Of a stretch of DNA of 64,000 nt, positions 56,947 to 64,000 are shown piece by piece (position 1 is the first letter of the stretch; each line of letters starts with the position of its first letter). Made by a program: the position numbers and the translations under genes. The DNA is taken from the NCBI GenBank assembly GCA_964555705.1, contig CAZKTN010000004.1, forward strand, positions 1-64,000. The letters run 5' to 3'. The notes beneath the pieces are model-generated. The model was given only the letters and a program-made list of their open reading frames with translations. It searched no databases and had not been told where the DNA came from. Source of the DNA: ZLKRG44 sp964555705. GTDB lineage: Bacteria > Planctomycetota > Phycisphaerae > Phycisphaerales > SM1A02.

Positions 56947-59886
56947 TTGACGACGAAAACCACCAAGAAGGTCCGCATCTCGGCACTGGCGAAGGAGCTT
57001 GGCGTCACGTCCAAGGACGTGATCGAGAAGTGCAAGCGCGAGGGAATCGAGGAGGTCTCGAATCCCCAGTCGACGGTGTCGATCGGGCTTTCGCAGACAA
57101 TCCGCGAGTGGTTCGGCGGAGTGGATGGTTCCTCGACGGCGATCGAGACAGCGGAACGCGTTGACGTCGACGCGGCGCGCGAGCGTGCCGAGAAGGTCGC
57201 CCCCAAGCGCGGCAAGTCGAGGAAGGGCCAGGCCGACGATGTCGCGGCACCCGCACCAGCAGCTGAGGCCGCGCCTGCAGCTGTGGTGGAGGCGCCTCCT
57301 GCTCCGGTCCAGTCCGCACCGGCGCCTGTTGCAGCGCCGGCCGCGCCGGCACGCGTGCCCGAGGCGCCACGTGTGGCCGCTGCCGCGCCAGCGGTGCCAC
57401 CTGCGGCGGTCGCTCCGTCGCCTGCGCCCGCGCCTCCAGCGCCGCGCGGACCTGAACTCACTGCACCATCCGCACCTCCTGCGCCGCGGGTCATGCCGCC
57501 ATCGGCGGGTCCGCTGCGTCCTCCTGTCACCGCGCGAGGCACGTCCGCGCCGGGAACGCCATCGTCTGCGGCGCCCGGAGCCCGCCCCTCGGAGGGCAGC
57601 CGCCCAACGGGATCGCGGTTCTTCCCGGGACCTGCTGCGGCGCCCAACGTCCCCGTGCGTCCGCGGGATGTGGGACCTGTGGGTCCCCGACTCGAGCAGC
57701 CCGAGAAGTCGCGGCTCTCCGGGCCCAAGGTGGTGCGCGTCGATGCGCCAGACAACCTCCCGGCACCCCGTGCACGTTTCGGAGGTCCGGGCCCGGGCAC
57801 ACGCACGCCGACTGGCGGCGGTGGCGTCACCGGTCGCTTTGGGCCTCCCGGCGGCGCGCGCCCGGGAATGGGCGGACGACCCGATGACCGCAGGCGCGGT
57901 CCAGACACCCGGCGCCGCGGCGACGCTGGGCGGACGGGCCGAGCTGGCGAGGGCGGCGGCGACCGCTTCAGCGGCCAGGACCTGATCGAGCGCGAGGAGC
58001 GCCTCAGCCGCAGCGGGGGATGGCTGAAGAAGCACCGCGACAGCGACCGCCGCGGCGGCGGCATGCAGCAGTCGCGGGGCACGATCAAGCCGCAGGGACC
58101 CGCGAAGATCCCGGATCCGGTCTCCATCAAGGAGCTGTCGGCGATCACGGGCGTGAAGAGCGCGGACATCCTGAAGAAGCTCTTCCTCAAGGGCACTCCG
58201 CTGACCATCAACAGCTTCATCGACGGCGAGCGCGCTGCCGAGATCATGATGGACTTCGACATCGAGGTGGTCGTCGACACCGCGCAGTCCGCGCAGGACC
58301 AGATCGAGGCGACGTTCGCCGCGCGCGAGCGCACCGACGAGCGCACGCGCCCGCCGGTGGTCACGATCCTCGGCCACGTCGACCACGGCAAGACGAGCCT
58401 GCTCGACCGCATCCGCAACACCAACGTGGCCTCGGGCGAGGCGGGCGGCATCACGCAGTCCACGCGCGCGTTCCAGACGCCGCTGCACGCCGGTGACCGC
58501 GACCGTGTGATCACCTTCATCGACACGCCCGGCCACGAGGCATTCACGGCGATGCGCGCGCGCGGCGCCAAGGTCACCGACATTGCGGTGATCGTCGTCG
58601 CCGCCGACGACGGCGTGATGCCTCAGACCATCGAGTCGATCAACCATGCCAAGGCGGCGGGCGTCGCGGTGATCGTGGCGCTCAACAAGATCGACAAGCC
58701 AGAGGCAACCGAGAGCAACATCCAGCGCATCTACGGCCAGCTCGCGGAGCACGGGCTCAACCCCATCGCGTGGGGCGGCTCGACCGAGGTCGTGGCCACC
58801 AGCGCCGTGAAGGGCACCGGCATCCAGGAGCTTCTTGAGGTCATCGCGCTCACCGCCGACGTGCTCGAGCTCAAGGCCGACTTCGACGGCCACGCGCAGG
58901 GCACTGTGCTCGAGGCGCGCATGGAGGAGGGCCGCGGCGCCGTGGCGCAGATCATCGTGCAGGAAGGCGTGCTCAACCGAGGCGACTTCATCGTGGTGGG
59001 CCGCGCCTTCGGGCGCGTGCGCGACATCATGAACGACCGGGGCGAGCGCATCATGCAGGCTGGCCCGAGCACGCCGGTGGCCATCTCCGGCATCGACGAG
59101 CTGCCTGATGCAGGCGACAAGTTCTACGTGACCGACGACCACAAGGCCGCGGAGCAGGCTGCGCTCGACCACCGCGCGCATGAGCGCGAGCGCGAGCTTG
59201 CGGCGCCGAAGATCACGCTCGACAACATCTTCGAGCACCTCGGCAAGAGCAAGAAGCGCGAGCTGCCGCTGGTCGTCAAGGGCGACGTGCAGGGCTCTGT
59301 CGAGACGCTCAAGGCCGTGCTCTCCAAGCTCGCGGCCGAGGAGGTCACCGTGGCCGTCAAGCACTGCGCTGTCGGCGGCGTGAACGAGAGCGACGTGCTC
59401 CTGGCCGAGGCCACGGGCGCGATCATCGTGGGCTTCAACGTGACGAGCAACGCCAAGGCCCGCGGCCTCGCCGAGGCCAAGGGCGTCGACATCCGCCTCT
59501 ATGACGTCATCTACGACATCACCGATGACCTCACGAAGGCGATGCGCGGCATGCTCGACCCGCAGGTGAAGCTCGAGGTGCTCGGCCACGCCGAGGTCCG
59601 CCAGGTCTTCCGCATCAGCAAGGTCGGCGCCGTGGCAGGCTGCTACGTCACCGACGGGCTCGTCGAGCGCAACGCGCAGATCCGCGTCACGCGCGACGGC
59701 ATCGTCATCGAGAAGGACCGCAGGCTCGAGCAGCTCAAGCGGTTCAAGGACGATGCGCGCGAGGTCAAGGCGAACACCGAGTGCGGCATGAAGATCAAGG
59801 GCTACGACGACATCCGTGTCGGCGACGTCCTCGAGTGCTACAAGACCGTCGTCGTCAAGCGGGCCGAAGAGACGGCCAATGCCTGA
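56947..59886 (+). CDS. infB: Translation initiation factor IF-2
   Basis: A 979-residue IF-2. An N-terminal IF2_N domain (VRISALAKELGVTSKDVIEKC) is followed by a Pro/Ala/Arg-rich linker of about 300 residues, a second IF2_N-like module (PVSIKELSAITGVKSADIL), and the GTPase core from about residue 475: GHVDHGKTS (G1), DTPGHEAF (G3) and NKID (G4). It places initiator tRNA on the ribosome. The start is a TTG: no ATG or GTG fits, it yields the family N terminus, and GGAG lies 6 nt upstream. The stop overlaps rbfA by 8 bp. Confidence 0.95.
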   Translation: MTTKTTKKVRISALAKELGVTSKDVIEKCKREGIEEVSNPQSTVSIGLSQTIREWFGGVDGSSTAIETAERVDVDAARERAEKVAPKRGKSRKGQADDVAAPAPAAEAAPAAVVEAPPAPVQSAPAPVAAPAAPARVPEAPRVAAAAPAVPPAAVAPSPAPAPPAPRGPELTAPSAPPAPRVMPPSAGPLRPPVTARGTSAPGTPSSAAPGARPSEGSRPTGSRFFPGPAAAPNVPVRPRDVGPVGPRLEQPEKSRLSGPKVVRVDAPDNLPAPRARFGGPGPGTRTPTGGGGVTGRFGPPGGARPGMGGRPDDRRRGPDTRRRGDAGRTGRAGEGGGDRFSGQDLIEREERLSRSGGWLKKHRDSDRRGGGMQQSRGTIKPQGPAKIPDPVSIKELSAITGVKSADILKKLFLKGTPLTINSFIDGERAAEIMMDFDIEVVVDTAQSAQDQIEATFAARERTDERTRPPVVTILGHVDHGKTSLLDRIRNTNVASGEAGGITQSTRAFQTPLHAGDRDRVITFIDTPGHEAFTAMRARGAKVTDIAVIVVAADDGVMPQTIESINHAKAAGVAVIVALNKIDKPEATESNIQRIYGQLAEHGLNPIAWGGSTEVVATSAVKGTGIQELLEVIALTADVLELKADFDGHAQGTVLEARMEEGRGAVAQIIVQEGVLNRGDFIVVGRAFGRVRDIMNDRGERIMQAGPSTPVAISGIDELPDAGDKFYVTDDHKAAEQAALDHRAHERERELAAPKITLDNIFEHLGKSKKRELPLVVKGDVQGSVETLKAVLSKLAAEEVTVAVKHCAVGGVNESDVLLAEATGAIIVGFNVTSNAKARGLAEAKGVDIRLYDVIYDITDDLTKAMRGMLDPQVKLEVLGHAEVRQVFRISKVGAVAGCYVTDGLVERNAQIRVTRDGIVIEKDRRLEQLKRFKDDAREVKANTECGMKIKGYDDIRVGDVLECYKTVVVKRAEETANA

Positions 59887-60307
59887 GCGGCACGGGCGAG
59901 AGGCTCGCGCGAAGGGCGGCCACCGAAGCCGCGGCCCGGTGCTGCCGCCCGGCATCCATGTGCCGGGCCTCGGCGGCGATCCTGCGGCGGCTGTGGCGAG
60001 CTCTCGTCGTCCTGCGCAGGTCGCAGCCGTGCTTCACCGCGCGCTCCAGCAGCGCATTGCGCGTGGCCTCTCCGACCCGAGGCTGCAGGGGCTCGTCTCG
60101 ATCCTTGAGGTGCGCGTCACGCCCGACCTCTCGCAGGCGAGGGTGCGCGTGTCCGTCCTTCCCGCAGACCGCGGTCCGCTGTCGCTGTCCGCGCTCCGCA
60201 GCGCCGCAGGCCACCTGCGCGCGGCGGTGCGCGATTCCGTACACCTGAGGCGCGTGCCCGAGCTCTCGTTCGAGCTTGCCGTGCCCCGAGAGGAGACTCC
60301 CGAGTGA
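59879..60307 (+). CDS. rbfA: Ribosome-binding factor A
   Basis: A 142-residue RbfA, a KH-like factor for maturation of the 30S subunit (16S rRNA 5' end). VAAVLHRALQQRIARGLSDPRLQGLVSI is the family signature, and VRVTPDLSQARVRVSVL is the central beta hairpin. A basic N-terminal extension of about 40 residues precedes the domain. The ATG overlaps the infB end by 8 bp, giving the classical nusA-infB-rbfA order. The stop overlaps the next start (GTGA). Confidence 0.92.
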   Translation: MPERHGREARAKGGHRSRGPVLPPGIHVPGLGGDPAAAVASSRRPAQVAAVLHRALQQRIARGLSDPRLQGLVSILEVRVTPDLSQARVRVSVLPADRGPLSLSALRSAAGHLRAAVRDSVHLRRVPELSFELAVPREETPE

Positions 60308-61272
60308 GCAAGAAGATCAACGTCAACCAGACCAAGTTCAACGCGCTGTGGAAGAAGCATGCGCCGAAGGCACGCGTCACCGAGCCCAACGCCGCCGATC
60401 TCGTGGCGCTGCTCGTGCACTCGTCGCTGCTCTACGACGCGACCCGCAAGCAGGCCGACGAGGCCACGCAGCGCATCCGCTCGTCGAGCGTCGACTGGAA
60501 CGAGTTCCGCGTCAACCACGTGGATGACATGGTCGGCATCATCGGGATGCGCTACCCCGAGGCCTTCGCGCGCATGAAGCGGCTGCGGATGTCGCTCAAC
60601 GACGTGTACCTGCGCCACCACCGGGTGTCGCTGGACATGCTCGTCGGAAAGCCCAAGCGCGATGTGCGCACCTACCTCGAGAACCTTGAGGGGATGCCCG
60701 CCTACGTCGTTGCGCGGTTCATGCTGCTGGCGATGGGGGTTCCGCTCATTCCGGTCGACCAGGCGCTGGTGGACCTGCTGGTGGACAAGGGCGTGCTCAG
60801 CGAGCCTGCGGACCCGCTGCTGGTGAGCGAGGCGCTCGCGAAGGTGGTGCGGCCCGACAAGGCCGCCGAGGTGCACGCCTCGCTCGTCGTGGCGACGGAC
60901 GAGTTCTGGACCTCCGGCAAGGCGCTCAAGGTCCGCAAGGACCGCGAGAAGCTGGTGGAGCAGGAGAAGAAGGCCGCGGAGATGCAGCGTGCGGCGGCTG
61001 CGGCTGCGGCGCTTGCCGCGCTGCGCGCGCGCGAGGAGGAGGCGGCACGGGCCGCGGCGGCGCGTCCAGCCCCATCCGCCAAGGTCCCGCCGGCCAAGGC
61101 TTCGTCCGCAGGCTCTGGACCCGCACGCAATGGCGCGCTTGCGGTGCGCAAGGGCACGGGTGCCCCCGCGGCGAAGGCCAAGGGTGCAGTCTCGCACAAG
61201 GCTGCACGCTCAGCGAAGGTCGTCAAGGCAGTCAAGTCCTCGAGGAGCCCGGCACGCTCGGGCCGTCGCTGA
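60304..61272 (+). CDS. HhH-GPD-like protein with histone-like basic tail
   Basis: A 322-residue protein starting with GTG in a GTGA overlap with rbfA. Residues about 25-210 are all-helical and resemble the endonuclease III/HhH-GPD fold: DLVALLVHSSLLYDATRKQA, a hairpin-like LENLEGMPAYVVARFMLLAMG and then IPVDQALVDLLVDKGV. I see neither the catalytic Lys in its usual context nor the iron-sulfur Cys set, so glycosylase activity is doubtful. The last 90 residues are made of Ala, Lys, Ser and Pro (AAKAKGAVSHKAARSAKVVK), like histone H1 tails, and probably bind DNA or RNA. yebC follows 15 bp downstream. Confidence 0.6.
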   Translation: MSKKINVNQTKFNALWKKHAPKARVTEPNAADLVALLVHSSLLYDATRKQADEATQRIRSSSVDWNEFRVNHVDDMVGIIGMRYPEAFARMKRLRMSLNDVYLRHHRVSLDMLVGKPKRDVRTYLENLEGMPAYVVARFMLLAMGVPLIPVDQALVDLLVDKGVLSEPADPLLVSEALAKVVRPDKAAEVHASLVVATDEFWTSGKALKVRKDREKLVEQEKKAAEMQRAAAAAAALAALRAREEEAARAAAARPAPSAKVPPAKASSAGSGPARNGALAVRKGTGAPAAKAKGAVSHKAARSAKVVKAVKSSRSPARSGRR

Positions 61273-61287
61273 GCGGGGTAGCGGGCG

Positions 61288-62013
61288 ATGGCCGGACATA
61301 GCGCATGGAAGAACATCAAGCACCGCAAGGCAGCGGTGGACGCCAAGCGCGGCAAGATCTGGAGCAAGCTCTCGCGCGCGATCATCGTTGCGGCGAAGCA
61401 GGGCGGCGGTGACCAGCGCTTCAACGCGACGCTGAGGCTCGCGGTGGACGAGGCGAAGGCGGCGAACATGCCGCGCGACACGATCGAGAAGGCGATCAAG
61501 AAGGGGTCGGGAGAGACAGACGGCGAGCAGTTCGAGGCCATCCGCTACGAGGGCTATGCCCCCGGCGGGGTCGCGGTCATCGCCGAGTGCCTGACGAGCA
61601 ACGTCAACCGCACCGCTCCCGAGATCCGCATGGCCTTCGACAAGGCCGGGGGGAACTTGGGGGTGCCCGGATCGGTCGCCTTCAGCTTCGTGCAGAAGGG
61701 GGTGCTGCTCGTGCCTGGCGCCACGGCCGGCGAGGACCGGGTGATGGAGATCGCGCTCGAGGCGGGCGCGGATGACGTGGCGTCCGCGGACGGCTCGTGG
61801 CAGGTCACCTGCCCGCCCGCGCAGCTTTCGGTGGTGCGGGATGCCTTCGAGGGCCAGGGGCTGGTGCCCGAGGAGAGCCAGATCATGTGGCTTCCGCTCA
61901 CGACAGTGGCTGTGGGAGCCGATGATGCTCAGAAGGTGGCCCGGCTGGTCGAGGCCCTCGAGGAGCACGATGATGTCCAGAAGGTCTACACCAATGCGGA
62001 CATGCCAGAGTGA
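61288..62013 (+). CDS. YebC/PmpR-family regulatory or translation factor
   Basis: A 241-residue YebC-family protein. MAGHSAWKNIKHRKAA at the start, NMPRDTIEKAIKKGSG and YEGYAPGGVAVIAECLT are diagnostic blocks. Family members were described as transcriptional regulators; recent work on relatives links them to translation of proline stretches, which would suit the many Pro-rich proteins here (inference). It lies 15 bp after the HhH-like gene, in the tail of the nusA operon. Elsewhere this gene often sits next to ruvC, which is not present here. Confidence 0.94.
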   Translation: MAGHSAWKNIKHRKAAVDAKRGKIWSKLSRAIIVAAKQGGGDQRFNATLRLAVDEAKAANMPRDTIEKAIKKGSGETDGEQFEAIRYEGYAPGGVAVIAECLTSNVNRTAPEIRMAFDKAGGNLGVPGSVAFSFVQKGVLLVPGATAGEDRVMEIALEAGADDVASADGSWQVTCPPAQLSVVRDAFEGQGLVPEESQIMWLPLTTVAVGADDAQKVARLVEALEEHDDVQKVYTNADMPE

Positions 62014-62734
62014 CCGCGTGACAGGCGCGTGGTGCGCGCGCGGCGCGCTCCGCGCTGCACTGTGCATCCTGGCGCTTGTGGCGGTGGCCGGCTGCGGCGG
62101 GACCGCGCGCAACTACCCCGGCGTGACCCGCGATGCGCTGTGGGCGGCGGCGCTTGGCACCGCGGAGCGGCCGACGGGCTACGACGACTGGCACGTGGTC
62201 GAGAACGGCGTCTACGCCGACAAGCCCTCGGGCCGCATCGAGATCTACCGGGAACTCAAGCGCGACTACACGCCTGCGGGCCAGAAGCGCCGGCGTCAGC
62301 AGGAGACGTGGGCCCTCTCCGTGCAGCTCGAGACGGAGGATGGCCAGATTCCGGCGATCCGCATCTCCCAGAACTCCACGATCCGCAGTCCGCGATTCAC
62401 GCTCGAGGCAGACCGGTTCTTCGACGAGGTGGGCCTTCGGCTGGCGCAGGCATCTCCGCAGGGCGTGCCTGGCGTGCCGCGGGGAGCTGCAGATCCCGCG
62501 CGCGGGGTGCCCGATGCCGGTGCCGATGCGCTTCTCGTGCCCGATTCGCGGGAGGCTGTACGAGGTGGCGGTGCGCCTGCGGCAGGCGGGCCTCCCCGAG
62601 AGTCGCGCGAGCCCGGGACCGAGCCGCCAGCGGCGACCGTGCCGCCATCCGCGGTACCCGCGGGGCCAGCACCCGCTGGCGCACCAGCGTCGCAGCCGGC
62701 TCCCAAGTCAGTTCCCGAGCGCCCGCAGGACTAG
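61994..62734 (+). CDS. Lipoprotein of unknown function
   Basis: A protein of about 246 residues from the ATG at 61994, which overlaps yebC by 20 bp; a GTG at 62018, 4 bp after the yebC stop, is an alternative start. A signal peptide (LRAALCILALVAVAGC) ends in a lipobox, so the Cys is likely lipidated. The mature part has a folded region (GYDDWHVVENGVYADKPSGRIEIYRELKRD and IRISQNSTIRSPRFTLEAD) and a disordered Pro/Ala tail. No known domain is recognised. Its TAG stop shares the bases CTAG with the stop of the convergent gene. Confidence 0.75.
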   Translation: MRTCQSDRVTGAWCARGALRAALCILALVAVAGCGGTARNYPGVTRDALWAAALGTAERPTGYDDWHVVENGVYADKPSGRIEIYRELKRDYTPAGQKRRRQQETWALSVQLETEDGQIPAIRISQNSTIRSPRFTLEADRFFDEVGLRLAQASPQGVPGVPRGAADPARGVPDAGADALLVPDSREAVRGGGAPAAGGPPRESREPGTEPPAATVPPSAVPAGPAPAGAPASQPAPKSVPERPQD

Positions 62735-63471
62735 CTCGCGAGCCCCGCGCGCCGCAGTGCAGCCTTCGACGCGACGCCGAGCACACCGAGCGCCAGCGCG
62801 AGCAGCGCCACACCGGTCAGCAGCGCCACCGGGCCCTGGCTCTTCGCGAAAGCGACAAGGTCCTCGGCTCCGGTCGAAGCGGCCGCAGCGGCAAACCACG
62901 CCGCCACAAGTGTGCGAGGCGCGAGCCCAAGCACCGTGCCGATCACGTACGGCACGATGCGCACACCTGAACCGGTGAGCGCAAGGTTCATGAAGGCAAA
63001 GGGCGAGTTGGGCGGTAGCCGCAGCAGGGTCACGTAGAGGAGCGTCTTGCGCTGGTCCGCGTTCACGAGCGCCTCGCGGATCACGCGCGAACGTGGCTTC
63101 GCATCGATCATCTCCTGGATCGCCGAGCCGGCGACCATCAGCGAGATCGCGCGGCCCACCAGCGCGCCGCCCGCGAACCCCGCAAGCGCCGATGGCGCGC
63201 CCCACGCGAATCCGAAGACCCACCCGCCGAGGATCGCCTGCGAGAATGTCGGAAGGATCCCCACGCCCGAGCACAGCGCCGCAAGGAGCGTGAACAGCGC
63301 GATGCCCTCCGGGCCGCGTCCGCGCAGGCTCTCGGATACCGGCTGCAGCTGCACCAGCAGCATGATGCCCACGATGCCAGGCAGCGTGCCCCACACGATG
63401 CCGAGCGCCACGGCAAGGAATCGCTGCGTTCGCGAGGTGGCGGCCTCGCGGGGTGAGTGGCCTGCATGCAT
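62731..63471 (-). CDS. TVP38/TMEM64-family membrane protein
   Basis: A 246-residue protein with five to six hydrophobic segments. GVGILPTFSQAILGGWVFGFAWG and LLRLPPNSPFAFMNLALTGSGV are the SNARE-associated/DedA-like core blocks of the TVP38 family, whose members may act as lipid scramblases or transporters. MHAGHSPREAATSR at 63471 is the start; TATCCT on the minus strand lies 12 nt before it. A longer reading would cover that box and part of the upstream gene. It converges on the lipoprotein gene with a 4-bp overlap. Confidence 0.82.
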   Translation of the reverse strand: MHAGHSPREAATSRTQRFLAVALGIVWGTLPGIVGIMLLVQLQPVSESLRGRGPEGIALFTLLAALCSGVGILPTFSQAILGGWVFGFAWGAPSALAGFAGGALVGRAISLMVAGSAIQEMIDAKPRSRVIREALVNADQRKTLLYVTLLRLPPNSPFAFMNLALTGSGVRIVPYVIGTVLGLAPRTLVAAWFAAAAASTGAEDLVAFAKSQGPVALLTGVALLALALGVLGVASKAALRRAGLAS

Positions 63472-63505
63472 GGTGAGCGTCGGAGGATAGGTGCAGGGGC
63501 GGTGG

Positions 63506-64000
63506 CTACGCGCCGAGACTCGCCATGCGGAATGCCAGCACAAGGCACACGACGGCAAACGCGATCGCCAGCGGCTTGAGCGGAAGCCTGTGCATCAGCT
63601 GCGCGCCGATGCGCGCACCGACGAGCCCGCCGGGTGCGAGGAGCCCCGCGAGGATCAGCGTGTAGGTCAGGCGGTCCTGCGCTGTCGTGCCGGGAGGCGG
63701 CTCCATCAGGTAGATCGACGTGACCTTCAGCGTGGCCGCGACCGCCACGGTCACGATGATCATCGCCGAGCTCGTGGCGATCGCCTCGCGCAGCGGCAGC
63801 CTGGTGAGGCTTCGGATGAGCGGCACCGCGACGACACCGCCTCCGAGCCCGAGCAGTCCCGCCATGACGCCCATGATGCCGCCGATGATGCCCGCCTGCG
63901 GCTCGACGCGGGCATCGCGGGCCGGTTCCGCGGGTTCCGCCGCGGCAGCCGAGGGGTGATCGGCCTGGTCCGGGCGCACGGCGCCCGCTGTGCGCCGTGC
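63506..64000 (-). CDS. TauE/SafE-family exporter, C-terminal half, cut by the window edge
   Basis: The reading frame stays open to the right edge. About 165 codons are visible. After a hydrophilic Ala/Pro/Glu linker, IIGGIMGVMAGLLGLGGGVVAVPLI starts the second TauE/SafE repeat and is followed by three more hydrophobic segments (ATSSAMIIVTVAVAAT, LILAGLLAPGGLVGARIG, PLAIAFAVVCLVLAF). The family exports sulfite, sulfoacetate or related anions. Full proteins have about 250-270 residues with two repeats, so the first half should lie beyond 64000. The substrate is unknown. Confidence 0.82.
   Translation of the reverse strand, partial: ARRTAGAVRPDQADHPSAAAAEPAEPARDARVEPQAGIIGGIMGVMAGLLGLGGGVVAVPLIRSLTRLPLREAIATSSAMIIVTVAVAATLKVTSIYLMEPPPGTTAQDRLTYTLILAGLLAPGGLVGARIGAQLMHRLPLKPLAIAFAVVCLVLAFRMASLGA

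Noticed and set aside
57240..57960. Proline/alanine repeats in infB and in the TonB-like gene as DNA repeats
   Set aside because: They are compositionally biased protein linkers without regular DNA repeat units.
1..64000. CRISPR arrays, insertion sequences, prophage and rRNA/tRNA genes
   Set aside because: No regularly spaced repeats, transposase or integrase motifs, or RNA-gene signatures were noticed on reading both strands.

Overview
The window is a G+C-rich bacterial chromosome segment, most probably from a planctomycete of the class Phycisphaerae (Phycisphaerales-like). Pointers are a secreted subtilase-like protein ending in two dockerin-type calcium-binding repeats of the kind common in that class, a very long fused ResB-CcsA cytochrome c assembly protein, complex I genes split off in a small nuoD-E-F cluster, and an outer-membrane/LPS envelope toolkit (LpxI, LptB, LolD with a LolC/E permease, a PagL-like fragment, ExbD/TonB). 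Four runs of exactly 100 N show that this is a draft or metagenome-assembled scaffold. The taxonomic call is inference; no rRNA, tRNA, CRISPR array, insertion sequence or phage module was seen.

Layout. 1-11 kb: edge of a 3-oxoacid CoA-transferase subunit B, an antiquitin-type aldehyde dehydrogenase, a cyclophilin, the ResB-CcsA fusion with a TMTC-like membrane protein, enolase and a hydroxyacid dehydrogenase. 11-15 kb: dockerin protease and a two-domain ABC permease. 14.7-20.3 kb: nuoD, nuoE (split by a probably spurious gap), a small unknown ORF, nuoF, ybeY and a CNNM/CBS membrane protein. 20-29.6 kb: lptB, a PEGA lipoprotein, a Nudix hydrolase, a PagL-like fragment at a gap, galE, a thiolase, fructose-1,6-bisphosphatase, adenine deaminase and a zinc-ribbon membrane protein. 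29.6-34.3 kb: a tightly overlapping operon of MoxR-type AAA ATPase, unknown protein, metallopeptidase-like/VWA protein and a short divergent MetK homologue; this is the most system-like accessory module in the window. 34-44 kb: clpC, lolD-lolC/E, nnrE, a glycosyltransferase, surE, TonB/ExbD/STAS. 44-53 kb: gyrA, TlyA-like, lpxI, a LOG-family protein and a polyprenyl-phosphate sugar transferase coupled to an O-antigen-ligase-like protein. 53-64 kb: DsbD, a structured leader or ncRNA, nusA-infB-rbfA, a HhH-GPD-like basic-tailed protein, YebC, a lipoprotein, a TVP38-family protein and a partial TauE/SafE protein.

Two points cut across the window. First, many first-in-transcript genes carry a TANNNT hexamer ending 6-10 nt before the start codon with no Shine-Dalgarno, while genes inside operons overlap (ATGA/GTGA) or have GGAG-type sites; this suggests widespread leaderless transcription. 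Second, nusA is preceded not by rimP but by a 250-nt highly foldable RNA running from a good promoter to a clear intrinsic terminator. Together with the MoxR/VWA/MetK-like operon, these are the best candidates for undescribed biology here.
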